A stretch of 51,961 nucleotides of DNA, from the NCBI GenBank assembly GCA_041583135.1, contig JBFHGJ010000033.1, positions 1-51,961 on the forward strand, written 5' to 3'. Both the position numbers and the translations under genes were made by a program. The notes beneath the pieces were generated by a model. That model was not told the origin of the DNA. It saw nothing but the letters and a program-made list of their open reading frames with translations, and did not search any database. This document shows positions 42,182 to 50,725 of the stretch, piece after piece; positions within the stretch are counted from its first letter, which is position 1; each line of letters starts with the position of its first letter. The stretch is from JABSOG01 sp041583135. Its GTDB lineage: Bacteria; Pseudomonadota; Gammaproteobacteria; Enterobacterales; Alteromonadaceae.

Positions 42182-44257
42182 ATGCTGACCAAAAGACCCA
42201 GCCCACCGATTGCCGAGTCCATTGACACGCCCCTAACCATTCACGGCGACACTCGAATCGACCCCTATTATTGGCTCCGGGACGACAATCGCCAAAATGA
42301 GGCAGTGTTGCATTACTTGAACGCAGAAAACGACTATACCAAAGCCTGTATGGCCGATACCGAAGCGTTACAAGAACAGCTTTATCAAGAGATGACCGAG
42401 CGGCTTGAACCCAACGATACCTCGGTGCCTGTGTTTTATAAAGGTTATTGGCGCTGGTCTCAGTTTGTCGAAGGAAAAGACTATCGCATCAATATTCGCC
42501 AAAAAGGCTCCTTAGATGCACCACATGAGGTGATCCTCGACCAAAATGACCGTGCCGAGGGCTATGAGTATTACCATTTAGGCGGTCTCGGGTTTAGCCC
42601 AGATCAACGCTTGCAGGCCATTGCCGAAGATTTTGTCAGCCGCCGTCAGTACGACATTCGCATCAAAGATTTCACCACCGGCGAGTATTTCGACGAAGTG
42701 ATAGCCAACACCTCCGGCAACTTTGTCTGGGCCGCAGACAACAAAACGTTGTTTTACACCAAATTAGACGAGCAAACCTTATTGCCTTTTCAGGTGTACC
42801 GTCATACTGTCGGCACTGATGTCTCACAAGATGTGCTAATTTATCAAGAACCTGACAACACCTTTTATCTCCAACTGTTTAAAACCCGCTCCGAGCGTTA
42901 CATCGGCATTCATGTACAGGCCACCGAATCAAGTGAAGTGCGCTTTTTAGCAGCAGACAATCCCACAGGTGAGTTCAAGATATTTTACCCAAGAGAAGCT
43001 GAACATCTTTATGAGGTCGAACATCTACATCAGCACTTTTATATTCTAAGTGATAAGAATGCGCCCAATAACCGCCTACTAAAAGCGAGTGACGACGGTA
43101 CAGGTAGCGTCACTGATCTCTCGCAATGGCAAGAAATTGTGCCGCACAAAGACGACACCCTGCTACAAGAGTTTGAACTATTTGACCAGGCGATTGTGTT
43201 ACACGAACGGGTTGAAGGCTGCGAGCAAATCATCTTTCGCGACCTTGACGGTCAAAAGACCGACCAAATTCAGTTTGATGAAGAAGTCTACTCTATTGAG
43301 CTTTACGCCAACCCGGACCCTAGTGCCACCACTTTGCGCTACTATTACAGCTCGCTAACCACCCCGGACAGCGTGTTTGAATACGACTGTCAAAGCCGGA
43401 AAACAAAGCTGCTCAAACAAGATAAGGTGCTGGGTGAATTCAACCCAGATAATTATCACGCCCAGCGTATCATGGTCAGCGCTAGAGACGGGGTAAAAGT
43501 ACCGGTTTCTTTGGTTTATCGTAAAGATAAATTCCATCACGATGGCACTAACCCGCTGCTCAACTACGCTTACGGCTCTTATGGGATTGTGGTCGATGCT
43601 GAATTTAACATTGCTTTACTGAGCTTGCTCGACAGAGGTTTTGTGTATGCCATCTCTCACGTACGTGGCAGCAAAATGCTCGGCAGACACTGGTATGAGT
43701 CGGGCAAAAAGCTCACTAAACTCAACACCTTTTACGATTTCATCGACTGTACCAAAGCCTTGATTGAACAACAGTTTGGCGATCCCAAACGTATCTACGC
43801 CCAAGGTGGCAGCGCCGGCGGTATGTTGATGGGCGGTGTAGTGAATATGGCACCTGAGTTATACCATGGCGTGATTGCCGCCGTGCCCTTTGTCGATGTG
43901 GTAACGACCATGTTAGATGAGTCTATCCCGCTGACCACAGGTGAATATGACGAATGGGGCAACCCCAACGACAAAGCCTATTATGATTATATGTTGTCCT
44001 ATTCACCTTATGATCAGGTGCGCGCCCAAGACTACCCCAACCTGTTGGTGATCACCGGCTTACACGACTCACAAGTGCAATATTGGGAGCCGGCCAAATG
44101 GGTGGCTAAACTCAGAGCCACCAAAACCGACGACAACCTGCTGCTGTTAGACACAGACATGGACGCAGGCCACGGCGGCAAATCCGGCCGCTATAAAGCC
44201 TTTGTTGACCTTGCCAAAGAATGGGCATTTCTTATTGATCTTGCAGGCGCTAAATAG
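42182..44257 (+). CDS. ptrB: Oligopeptidase B (S9 prolyl-oligopeptidase family)
   Basis: The 691-residue cytoplasmic serine peptidase cuts short peptides after Arg or Lys. The N-terminal seven-bladed propeller (about 75-400) limits access to oligopeptides. The catalytic domain has Ser544 in G-G-S-A-G-G, Asp629 in G-L-H-D-S-Q-V and His664 in D-A-G-H-G-G. The opening H-G-D-T-R-I-D-P-Y-Y-W-L-R-D-D is characteristic. The oxyanion-side motif reads S-H-V-R-G-S-K-M-L-G, where I remember R-G-G-x-x-x-G in most members; the change may be clade-specific. A hairpin terminator includes the stop codon. Confidence 0.92.
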   Translation: MLTKRPSPPIAESIDTPLTIHGDTRIDPYYWLRDDNRQNEAVLHYLNAENDYTKACMADTEALQEQLYQEMTERLEPNDTSVPVFYKGYWRWSQFVEGKDYRINIRQKGSLDAPHEVILDQNDRAEGYEYYHLGGLGFSPDQRLQAIAEDFVSRRQYDIRIKDFTTGEYFDEVIANTSGNFVWAADNKTLFYTKLDEQTLLPFQVYRHTVGTDVSQDVLIYQEPDNTFYLQLFKTRSERYIGIHVQATESSEVRFLAADNPTGEFKIFYPREAEHLYEVEHLHQHFYILSDKNAPNNRLLKASDDGTGSVTDLSQWQEIVPHKDDTLLQEFELFDQAIVLHERVEGCEQIIFRDLDGQKTDQIQFDEEVYSIELYANPDPSATTLRYYYSSLTTPDSVFEYDCQSRKTKLLKQDKVLGEFNPDNYHAQRIMVSARDGVKVPVSLVYRKDKFHHDGTNPLLNYAYGSYGIVVDAEFNIALLSLLDRGFVYAISHVRGSKMLGRHWYESGKKLTKLNTFYDFIDCTKALIEQQFGDPKRIYAQGGSAGGMLMGGVVNMAPELYHGVIAAVPFVDVVTTMLDESIPLTTGEYDEWGNPNDKAYYDYMLSYSPYDQVRAQDYPNLLVITGLHDSQVQYWEPAKWVAKLRATKTDDNLLLLDTDMDAGHGGKSGRYKAFVDLAKEWAFLIDLAGAK

Positions 44258-44275
44258 CGCCTGCCTCAATTTTCA
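44243..44275 (+). terminator. Terminator overlapping the oligopeptidase B stop
   Basis: GCAGGCGCT (44243-44251) pairs with AGCGCCTGC (44256-44264) around AAAT. The stop codon TAG (44255-44257) spans the loop and 3' arm. CTCAATTTTC follows, a fair T-rich tract. Confidence 0.7.
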
Positions 44276-44557
44276 AGCCCACATAAGCGAAAAAGTGAGT
44301 TATCGTATTGCCCCCAGCGGCGTTTCTAAGCACCCGCTATCGATTCAATTCCAACCAAGCCAACTCACTTATCCAATAACCACAGACAAAAAAGGACCTT
44401 TGATTAACATGGTTAACACTTGCCTGAGAAGTGAAAATGATTACAATTGTCCACTGTTTGCCTTGAGCCAGCCTATTTAGCCTTATTTTGTGCGCGATAT
44501 AAGCCTTTTTATACACTCAAGCCAACAGTGAATTTTGAGCCATTTGGGAAAGTGTTA
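44276..44557. other. Intergenic region before the M23 lipoprotein gene
   Basis: About 280 bp with no convincing gene. An open frame continues upstream of the lipoprotein start as far as 44447, but it has no ribosome binding site and is not signal-peptide-like. This region must contain the promoter of the lipoprotein gene. Confidence 0.5.
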
Positions 44558-45823
44558 ATGAAAAAAGTGATTTTACTGTGCGTTTGTCTAACGGCCTGTC
44601 ATGATGCGCCGCAGCAGCCGCCACAAAGCAAAGTCGCTCCACCACCTACCCCGATGGCACAGCCGAGTAAAGCCCCGGCACAACCTGTCCCACTGCCAAA
44701 GCAGCAACCGGTCAACGCGGTTGAGTTAAGTCTGAAAAAAGGCCAAACCCTCGAGCAACTACTAGAGCCGTATGGGCTAAGCGGCAGAGCCATCTTTAAT
44801 TTATCACAAGCACTTAAGCCCTATTTGCCACCAAATAAAATGAAAATAGGACAAACCTTTGCGCTGCAATTACAGCAAGGCGAAGTGCAAAAGTTGGTGG
44901 TTAAGTCTGGCTTTGACAACCTGTTGCACTTAAATAGGCTTGAGGACGAGTGGCATCTGGTGGTGGAAAAGCTGGCAACCGAACAACAAATGATCTCAAA
45001 ACAAGGCACCATCAACGGTAGCCTTTACATCAGCGCCCGCGAGCAAAAAGTGCCGGTAGATGTGATAAACCGCTTTATATTGGCATTTTCTCATTACGTC
45101 GATTTTCAGCGCCAAATTCAAAAAGGCGACAGTTTTCGCCTAGTCTATACCCGTGATTGCTTGGTCTCAGACAAAAGCAGCCACCAAGTCGCCAAACTCA
45201 ATTATGCCGAAATGACCCTAAGCGGCGAAACCATTGCACTTATTCACTTTGACAATGACCAAGGCAATGGTGCCTTTTATGATGAAACCGGCAGACTGGC
45301 ACAAAGTTTTTTGCTCAAAACTCCGGTCGATGGCGCTAGGCTATCGTCTCATTTCGGCCGCCGCAAACATCCGATTTTAGGTTATAGCCGCAGTCACAAT
45401 GGCATCGATTTCGGTGCGCCTAAAGGCACGCCAATTATGGCCGCCGGTAACGGTAGCGTTGAGTTTGCCGGACGCAACGGCAGTTTCGGCAACTTAGTCC
45501 AGCTCAAACACGACAATGGCTATGAGACCTTATATGCCCATATGAAAGGTTTCGCCAAAGGTTTGACCGTAGGTCAACAGGTCAAGCAAGGCGATATCAT
45601 CGGTTATGTCGGCAACACAGGACTGTCACAATCTTCCCATTTACATTATGAAGTTCACCGCTTTGGCAAACCTCTCAATCCGTTAAAGCTTAAACTCTCA
45701 AGACCAAGCGATGTGGTCTTAGATGGCGAGCAACTGGCGGCCTTTGTGCAGCATCAAAAACTGCTACTGAGTTACTTCGCCGACAACCCCCAGAACAATA
45801 GCGACGAGGCTCTGGCCGAATAG
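44558..45823 (+). CDS. M23-family metalloendopeptidase lipoprotein (LytM/MepM-like)
   Basis: The 421-residue protein hydrolyses peptidoglycan cross-links or activates amidases at the cell wall. The signal peptide ends L-T-A with Cys15 as lipid anchor. A Pro/Gln-rich linker follows (about 18-55). A LysM/opacity-like region (about 60-150, L-K-K-G-Q-T-L-E-Q-L-L) precedes the M23 domain (about 255-375). The metal site is complete: His280 and Asp284 in H-N-G-I-D-F, then His361 and His363 in H-L-H-Y-E-V. The ATG at 44558 is preferred because GGGAAAG lies upstream and it opens directly on the lipoprotein signal. An earlier in-frame start at 44447 gives a non-signal-like leader. Confidence 0.88.
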   Translation: MKKVILLCVCLTACHDAPQQPPQSKVAPPPTPMAQPSKAPAQPVPLPKQQPVNAVELSLKKGQTLEQLLEPYGLSGRAIFNLSQALKPYLPPNKMKIGQTFALQLQQGEVQKLVVKSGFDNLLHLNRLEDEWHLVVEKLATEQQMISKQGTINGSLYISAREQKVPVDVINRFILAFSHYVDFQRQIQKGDSFRLVYTRDCLVSDKSSHQVAKLNYAEMTLSGETIALIHFDNDQGNGAFYDETGRLAQSFLLKTPVDGARLSSHFGRRKHPILGYSRSHNGIDFGAPKGTPIMAAGNGSVEFAGRNGSFGNLVQLKHDNGYETLYAHMKGFAKGLTVGQQVKQGDIIGYVGNTGLSQSSHLHYEVHRFGKPLNPLKLKLSRPSDVVLDGEQLAAFVQHQKLLLSYFADNPQNNSDEALAE

Positions 45824-45972
45824 CCGCACATATCTCATATGAGTCGGCAGATTGCGGCCATCGCCACAAAAACACCATTAAAAATATTTTACAAAGCACC
45901 TATTGCCGGGTAAAAACTTTGGCTCTATACTCAACGCGCAATTGTGCAAAATCCAAACAAACAGGTATGAAA

Positions 45973-46194
45973 ATGAAAGCGAATAAACGCGAAAAAAACC
46001 GCGTAAAACCGGTAGAACAAAAGCCTGCCATGGCCGTTGATTGCGGTAGAGGCAGCATTAAAGACAATTATCTTGCGGCACTGGTCACCTCTAAGGTCTA
46101 CCGTACTCAAGTGGTGAAAGCGAAAAAAGGTAAAGGGGCATTTTCACGCAAGCAAAAACATCGGGGTCAAGAACCCTATTTAATGGCTGCTTAA
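45973..46194 (+). CDS. arfA: Alternative ribosome-rescue factor A (ArfA)
   Basis: The small basic protein of 73 residues matches ArfA over its core: I-K-D-N-Y-L-A-A-L-V corresponds to I-K-D-N-A-I-E-A-L-L, and K-K-G-K-G-A-F-S-R-K-Q-K-H to K-K-G-K-G-S-Y-M-R-K-G-K-H of E. coli, from memory. ArfA recruits release factor 2 to ribosomes stalled on mRNAs without a stop codon, as a backup for tmRNA. The core is preceded by an unusual basic extension (about 30 residues). The frame continues upstream to a TTG at 45919, but AGGT 6 bases before the ATG at 45973 favours this start; an ATG at 45967 is possible. The hydrophobic tail of E. coli ArfA is missing. A hairpin encloses the stop. Confidence 0.85.
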   Translation: MKANKREKNRVKPVEQKPAMAVDCGRGSIKDNYLAALVTSKVYRTQVVKAKKGKGAFSRKQKHRGQEPYLMAA

Positions 46195-46219
46195 TCAAGC
46201 ACTCATCAAATAGGCTTTT
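46175..46219 (+). terminator. Composite hairpin spanning the arfA stop codon
   Basis: CCTATTT (46175-46181, inside the last codons) pairs with AAATAGG (46208-46214). Within the loop TGCTT/AAGCA forms a second stem around the stop codon TAA (46192-46194). CTTTTT follows at 46215. The T tract makes it a likely rho-independent terminator. In E. coli, arfA mRNA is made stop-less by a hairpin in the coding region, so this structure could have a similar role. Confidence 0.6.
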
Positions 46220-46313
46220 TGCGCCGAGTTTGGCAACTTACTAATTTGAGTTAGCGCTTTGATTTCGCTAGAGTATACTTAATACTCCAGAGTTTTTAAC
46301 AAGGCGCTTAACA

Positions 46314-47906
46314 ATGTTGATATCGGCGGCGGTGTCAAACACAAAAATGCGAAATTGGCTCATGTACATTTGTACAAGCCTATTGCTTTTGTCGATAAGC
46401 TCAAACGTCTTCGCAGCCGACCAAAACAATCCATTGAATCAATTAAGAGTTGCCTATTTCAGCCAAGACCCGCCAGCCATTGTCTCAACGGCGCCAAGCT
46501 TCGACCCAGACTCCTACTCTGTGATCACACAAATTTTTGATTCCCTAGTGCACTTTGACCTCGATGGTAACATTCAACCGGCACTTGCACTAAATTGGCA
46601 ACAACAATCCGACACCCGCTGGTTGTTCAATTTAAGACGCAACGTACACTTTCACAATGGCGAACCGTTTAACGCCAAAGCCGTAAAGTTCACCTATGAC
46701 TACATACTGGACCCTCAAAACAACGCCGGGAACCACTGGATCTTAAGCGCCATCAAGCAAGTCGTATTGCTAAAAGACAACCCCTACCAAGTGATAATCG
46801 AAACCCATCGGCCCGACAATATGCTGCTAAACCGTCTGAGTATGTTTGGTGCCATTTGCCCACCACAATACATCAAACAAAAAGGGATGGCCTATTTTAG
46901 CAAACACCCTATCGGGACCGGCCCTTTTCGCTTCGAGCAATGGCAACACGGCAAAGCCATCGAGCTCAGCAAAAACCCAAACTACTGGCAACCGGGCATT
47001 CCCCATTACAACAAGCTGAGTTTCAATATGCTCGACCAAGCAAAGTGGCTTGAGGCGATCATTTCAAATCAAGTAGACCTAGTGCCCAACTTTCCGGGCA
47101 ATCGCACGACAGAGTTGATGCAGCGCGCCGGCAACAATATCAATTTGATCAAACGACTGGTGCTGGCTGGATATTGGGTGTTGATGCACAACGAAGGTAT
47201 CTTGGCCGACGTCAATGTCCGCAAAGCCATGAACTTTGCCGTAAACCGTCAAGATTTGGTGCGCTTTGGCGACTACGGCAACGCAATTCCACTGGCCTCA
47301 TTAGGTAAAAAACACGAGTTTGGCGCCAACTCGGCGCTTCAGCCCTATCGTTACGACCCTGAATATGCCAAAATCTTGCTGGCTCAAGCCAATGTTCAGC
47401 CAGGACATAAGCTCACCATGCTCAGTGCTAAGATTGCCGAGCCAATAGCCAAGATCATCATATCCAACCTCAAAGACATCGGTTTTGAGGTCAGCTTGGA
47501 TGTCGTGAGCCGTTCGGAGTGGGCCAACCGAGTGATCAGCCATAAAATCGTCACCGGTCAACGCTCAGGGTACGATTTGGTGGTCAATTTGGTGGACAAT
47601 CCCATTTATCACTTGGGTTTTCACGCCGGGCTGTTTCTCGATTCACGCAGTCCATGGGCACAATTTAACGACCCTGAGTTTAATCGACGACTTGATCTGG
47701 CCATGACACAGACGCAACCGGATAAAGTCGAACAATCCCTCATGGCCCTAGACAAATACATCTATGACAACGCGATGATGCTCTTCACAACCCAGCGGAT
47801 CATGACAGTGGTGGCCAGTAAAAACACCTCGGTGAAACAATTCGGATTAAGTGGCCATTTAGATTATAAGTTACTCTCTGATGCCCAGCAGGTGAGCCAT
47901 GATTGA
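46314..47906 (+). CDS. Family 5 extracellular solute-binding protein (oligopeptide/nickel type)
   Basis: The 530-residue periplasmic binding protein has a signal peptide with a long basic leader (to about residue 34, ending N-V-F-A). SBP_bac_5 features are present: L-R-V-A-Y-F, F-D-S-L-V-H-F-D, A-L-N-W, N-V-H-F-H-N-G-E-P-F-N-A-K-A-V and P-I-G-T-G-P-F-R-F. The ATG at 46314 has AAGGCG 9 bases upstream; an internal ATG at 46347 has no ribosome binding site. No permease or ATPase genes accompany it. The gene instead overlaps the next one, a membrane GGDEF-EAL protein, by 8 bp. The likely role is ligand sensing for that protein rather than transport, by inference. Confidence 0.88.
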   Translation: MLISAAVSNTKMRNWLMYICTSLLLLSISSNVFAADQNNPLNQLRVAYFSQDPPAIVSTAPSFDPDSYSVITQIFDSLVHFDLDGNIQPALALNWQQQSDTRWLFNLRRNVHFHNGEPFNAKAVKFTYDYILDPQNNAGNHWILSAIKQVVLLKDNPYQVIIETHRPDNMLLNRLSMFGAICPPQYIKQKGMAYFSKHPIGTGPFRFEQWQHGKAIELSKNPNYWQPGIPHYNKLSFNMLDQAKWLEAIISNQVDLVPNFPGNRTTELMQRAGNNINLIKRLVLAGYWVLMHNEGILADVNVRKAMNFAVNRQDLVRFGDYGNAIPLASLGKKHEFGANSALQPYRYDPEYAKILLAQANVQPGHKLTMLSAKIAEPIAKIIISNLKDIGFEVSLDVVSRSEWANRVISHKIVTGQRSGYDLVVNLVDNPIYHLGFHAGLFLDSRSPWAQFNDPEFNRRLDLAMTQTQPDKVEQSLMALDKYIYDNAMMLFTTQRIMTVVASKNTSVKQFGLSGHLDYKLLSDAQQVSHD

Positions 47907-50646
47907 GCTGTTAAAGAGCAAGTTGCTGTTTAAATTTATCCTGCGCTCAATCGTCCTGTTGTTTGTTTCTATCGGCTGTATCGAATATTTAACCTACCAA
48001 AAAACCGGGCAGTTATTCGCCAAACAAATCAGTTCGCAGCAACAACGAGCCGTCGCCAGCCAAGCCGGTCATATTCAAAACCAGCTCACTCAACTCCAAG
48101 TCGATACCAAGATCATCACCCAACTGCCGGCAGTTGAAGACCTCTTGCTCAATACCCAATACGACCTCAAAGAAGAGGTCAAGCGCATCACGCCACTGAT
48201 TGAAAACTTTGTCGCAGTGCAAAGCCAGCGGAATCAAAACTATCAGCAGTTCGGTATTTGTGATAAAGACGGCCAGTTGCTGTTTCTATTCCCGCAAAAA
48301 TCCAAGCCCTTTGCCAAAGTCAACTGCCAAAGCGAAGCGGGCCTTAACCTGTTCAGCCACGGCGAGCAATCGATACTCAGCGCCCTCGAGCCGATTTACC
48401 GCAATAACCAGCAAATCGGCTCGGCCTATATTTTGCTCAATATCTCCAGCACCTTTAATCGTATTGCCACCGAGCATATCTTCGACACCGGCTTTTGGGC
48501 ACTGTTTGACCAAGACAATCAACTGCTTACCCGCCTTGAAAACCGTAATCAGTTTTTTGCCAAACACCTGAGCAACGAAGATATTCAAACCCTGCAAGGC
48601 AAGCGACAAACCATCAACGAGCAAGATGTTTTTGTTTATACACGACAAATCGCCCCGGTGAATTGGCGGCTTTATGCTGTCGTCTACACCAACGAAATGT
48701 TTGCCCAACTGCTCGATATTCTCTACCTCATTACCATCGTGGTACTGTGCGTTTTTGTCGTTGAAGTGGTGTTTTTAAGTTACTTTACCAATGCCTTGGT
48801 ACTACAGCCGATCAACCGGCTGCTGACGGCCACCAAGCACATTTTGCGCGGCAACTTCGGCCACACCATTAAAGTCAAAAGCAACGATGAAATCGGCAAG
48901 CTGACCGGTAGCTTCAACCAAATGATCCAAACAGTCGATAACCAGCTCAGCAAGTTACGCAGCCTTAATCAAGAACTTAAGCTGATCTACTCGATTTTTG
49001 AATCGGGTAAAGAAGGCATCGTAGTGGCCGACAGCCAGTGGCGCATCATCGACATCAATCGCGCCTTTATTCAGCACTTTGGCTTTTCTAAAGCCGATTT
49101 AGCTGGCCATTGCGCTTTAGAGCTGATGGGGGCGCATCAAGAAGTGATAGATGCCCTAAGCCGCAGTGTTGAAGACCAAGGCAATTGGCAGGGCGAGGTA
49201 TTGCTGTATGCCAAGTCCGGTAAAGATTATGCTCAGTTGTGCTCGGTCAATCGGGTCATCGATGAGCTGTACCAAACCACACATCACATCTTGCTGTTCA
49301 GCGACATCAGTCAGCTCAAAGAAACCCAGTCTAAATTGGAAAAGCTGGCCCACTACGACGAATTGACCGGGCTGTTCAATCGCTATCAATTCAATATTTC
49401 GGTGCATTTGGCAATTGATGAAGCCCAAGCCAACCAAGCCGGTTTCGCACTGTTTTTTATCGATTTGGACAACTTTAAATACATCAATGACACCATGGGT
49501 CATGACGTCGGCGATGGCTTTTTACAACAAGTTGCCACACGCCTGAAAAAAGTCACTCGCACCTCGGACATCGTTAGCCGTTTCGGCGGCGATGAGTTTG
49601 TCTTACTGCTGAAAAACCTCACCAGTCAACAAGTGATCACCCAACTCGCCGATAAGATACGCGAAGTGCTCAACACCAAGTTTGTGGTATACAACAAAGA
49701 GATCTACGCCTCGGCCAGTATCGGTATCGCACTTTATCCACAAGATGGCGAAGTGCCTGCCGACCTGTTAAAAGCGGCCGATATTGCCATGTACAGCGCC
49801 AAAGACAGTGGCAAAAACGCCTATCAATTTTTTATGCCGGAAATGAACCTCGCCATCGCCGAAAAACTCAATGTTGAAGAACACTTAAGCCGAGGTTTGC
49901 AAAACGATGAATTTGAGTTCTATTACCAACCCAAACATCACCTGCTCAAGCAAAACGAAATTGCCGCAGAGGCGCTGATCCGCTGGCATAAAGGCGGTAC
50001 TCAACTGGTCGGCCCCAACGAATTTATCGCCATGGCAGAAGAATCCGGTCTTATCGTCCCCATCAGCTATCAGGTTTTTGAAAAAGGTTGCATTTTCATC
50101 AATACCTTAAAGCAACATTTTGACGCCAATGTGCAGATCTCCTTCAATCTGTCCGGGCGTCAATTTAGACAACACGACCTAGCCCATCAACTTGCCGATA
50201 TTGCCCAGCGTCACCATATCCCCACTGAGCAAATCGAATTTGAGATCACCGAAAGCGTCATTATGGCCGATCCTGAATTGGCCAAAGTCATCTGCCAGCA
50301 GATCAAGGGCTATGGCTTTAGATTGTCCTTAGACGACTTCGGTACCGGCTATTCGTCGTTAAGCTATATTCGCGACTACCCGATTGATTGCATTAAGGTT
50401 GACCGGTCTTTTGTTACCGGTATCGAAAGCAATATCACCAATCAGGCTATCATCAGCGCCGTGCTGTCTATCGCCGACAGTCTCTCCCTTGAAGTCCTGT
50501 GTGAAGGCGTTGAAACCGAGTCGCAATTGGCGTTTTTGAACCAAATGGGCGTATCGCGCTTCCAAGGTTATTATTTCAGCAAACCATTACGGGAAAACGA
50601 TTTCCTCGACTACCTTCAAGAGCGTCAAGAAGTCAAACAAATCTAG
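47899..50646 (+). CDS. Membrane-bound diguanylate cyclase/phosphodiesterase (sensor-HAMP-PAS-GGDEF-EAL)
   Basis: The 915-residue protein makes or degrades cyclic di-GMP. A first membrane helix (about 10-30) is followed by a large periplasmic domain (31-270, probably a Cache-type fold), a second helix (about 271-295), a HAMP domain (about 297-350), a PAS domain (about 363-475), GGDEF (488-645) and EAL (660-905). The GGDEF motif is intact at residues 563-567 (R-F-G-G-D-E-F) and the EAL motif at 691-693 (E-A-L-I-R-W). D-D-F-G-T-G-Y-S-S-L lies in the EAL domain, so both activities are possible. Its start overlaps the solute-binding protein gene, which suggests that the periplasmic domain reads that protein's ligand state. 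Confidence 0.93.
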   Translation: MIELLKSKLLFKFILRSIVLLFVSIGCIEYLTYQKTGQLFAKQISSQQQRAVASQAGHIQNQLTQLQVDTKIITQLPAVEDLLLNTQYDLKEEVKRITPLIENFVAVQSQRNQNYQQFGICDKDGQLLFLFPQKSKPFAKVNCQSEAGLNLFSHGEQSILSALEPIYRNNQQIGSAYILLNISSTFNRIATEHIFDTGFWALFDQDNQLLTRLENRNQFFAKHLSNEDIQTLQGKRQTINEQDVFVYTRQIAPVNWRLYAVVYTNEMFAQLLDILYLITIVVLCVFVVEVVFLSYFTNALVLQPINRLLTATKHILRGNFGHTIKVKSNDEIGKLTGSFNQMIQTVDNQLSKLRSLNQELKLIYSIFESGKEGIVVADSQWRIIDINRAFIQHFGFSKADLAGHCALELMGAHQEVIDALSRSVEDQGNWQGEVLLYAKSGKDYAQLCSVNRVIDELYQTTHHILLFSDISQLKETQSKLEKLAHYDELTGLFNRYQFNISVHLAIDEAQANQAGFALFFIDLDNFKYINDTMGHDVGDGFLQQVATRLKKVTRTSDIVSRFGGDEFVLLLKNLTSQQVITQLADKIREVLNTKFVVYNKEIYASASIGIALYPQDGEVPADLLKAADIAMYSAKDSGKNAYQFFMPEMNLAIAEKLNVEEHLSRGLQNDEFEFYYQPKHHLLKQNEIAAEALIRWHKGGTQLVGPNEFIAMAEESGLIVPISYQVFEKGCIFINTLKQHFDANVQISFNLSGRQFRQHDLAHQLADIAQRHHIPTEQIEFEITESVIMADPELAKVICQQIKGYGFRLSLDDFGTGYSSLSYIRDYPIDCIKVDRSFVTGIESNITNQAIISAVLSIADSLSLEVLCEGVETESQLAFLNQMGVSRFQGYYFSKPLRENDFLDYLQERQEVKQI

Positions 50647-50725
50647 GCCCAATCAGCAGACATTGGACAACGGCGCAGCGCAATGATAAAACTATGCGCC
50701 ACATCCATTAATAATAAGGTATTAC

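Noticed and set aside
50647..50725. GGCGCA/TGCGCC inverted repeat between the GGDEF-EAL gene and sstT
   Set aside because: A 6-bp stem with a loop of about 17 bases and no T run is too weak to call a terminator.
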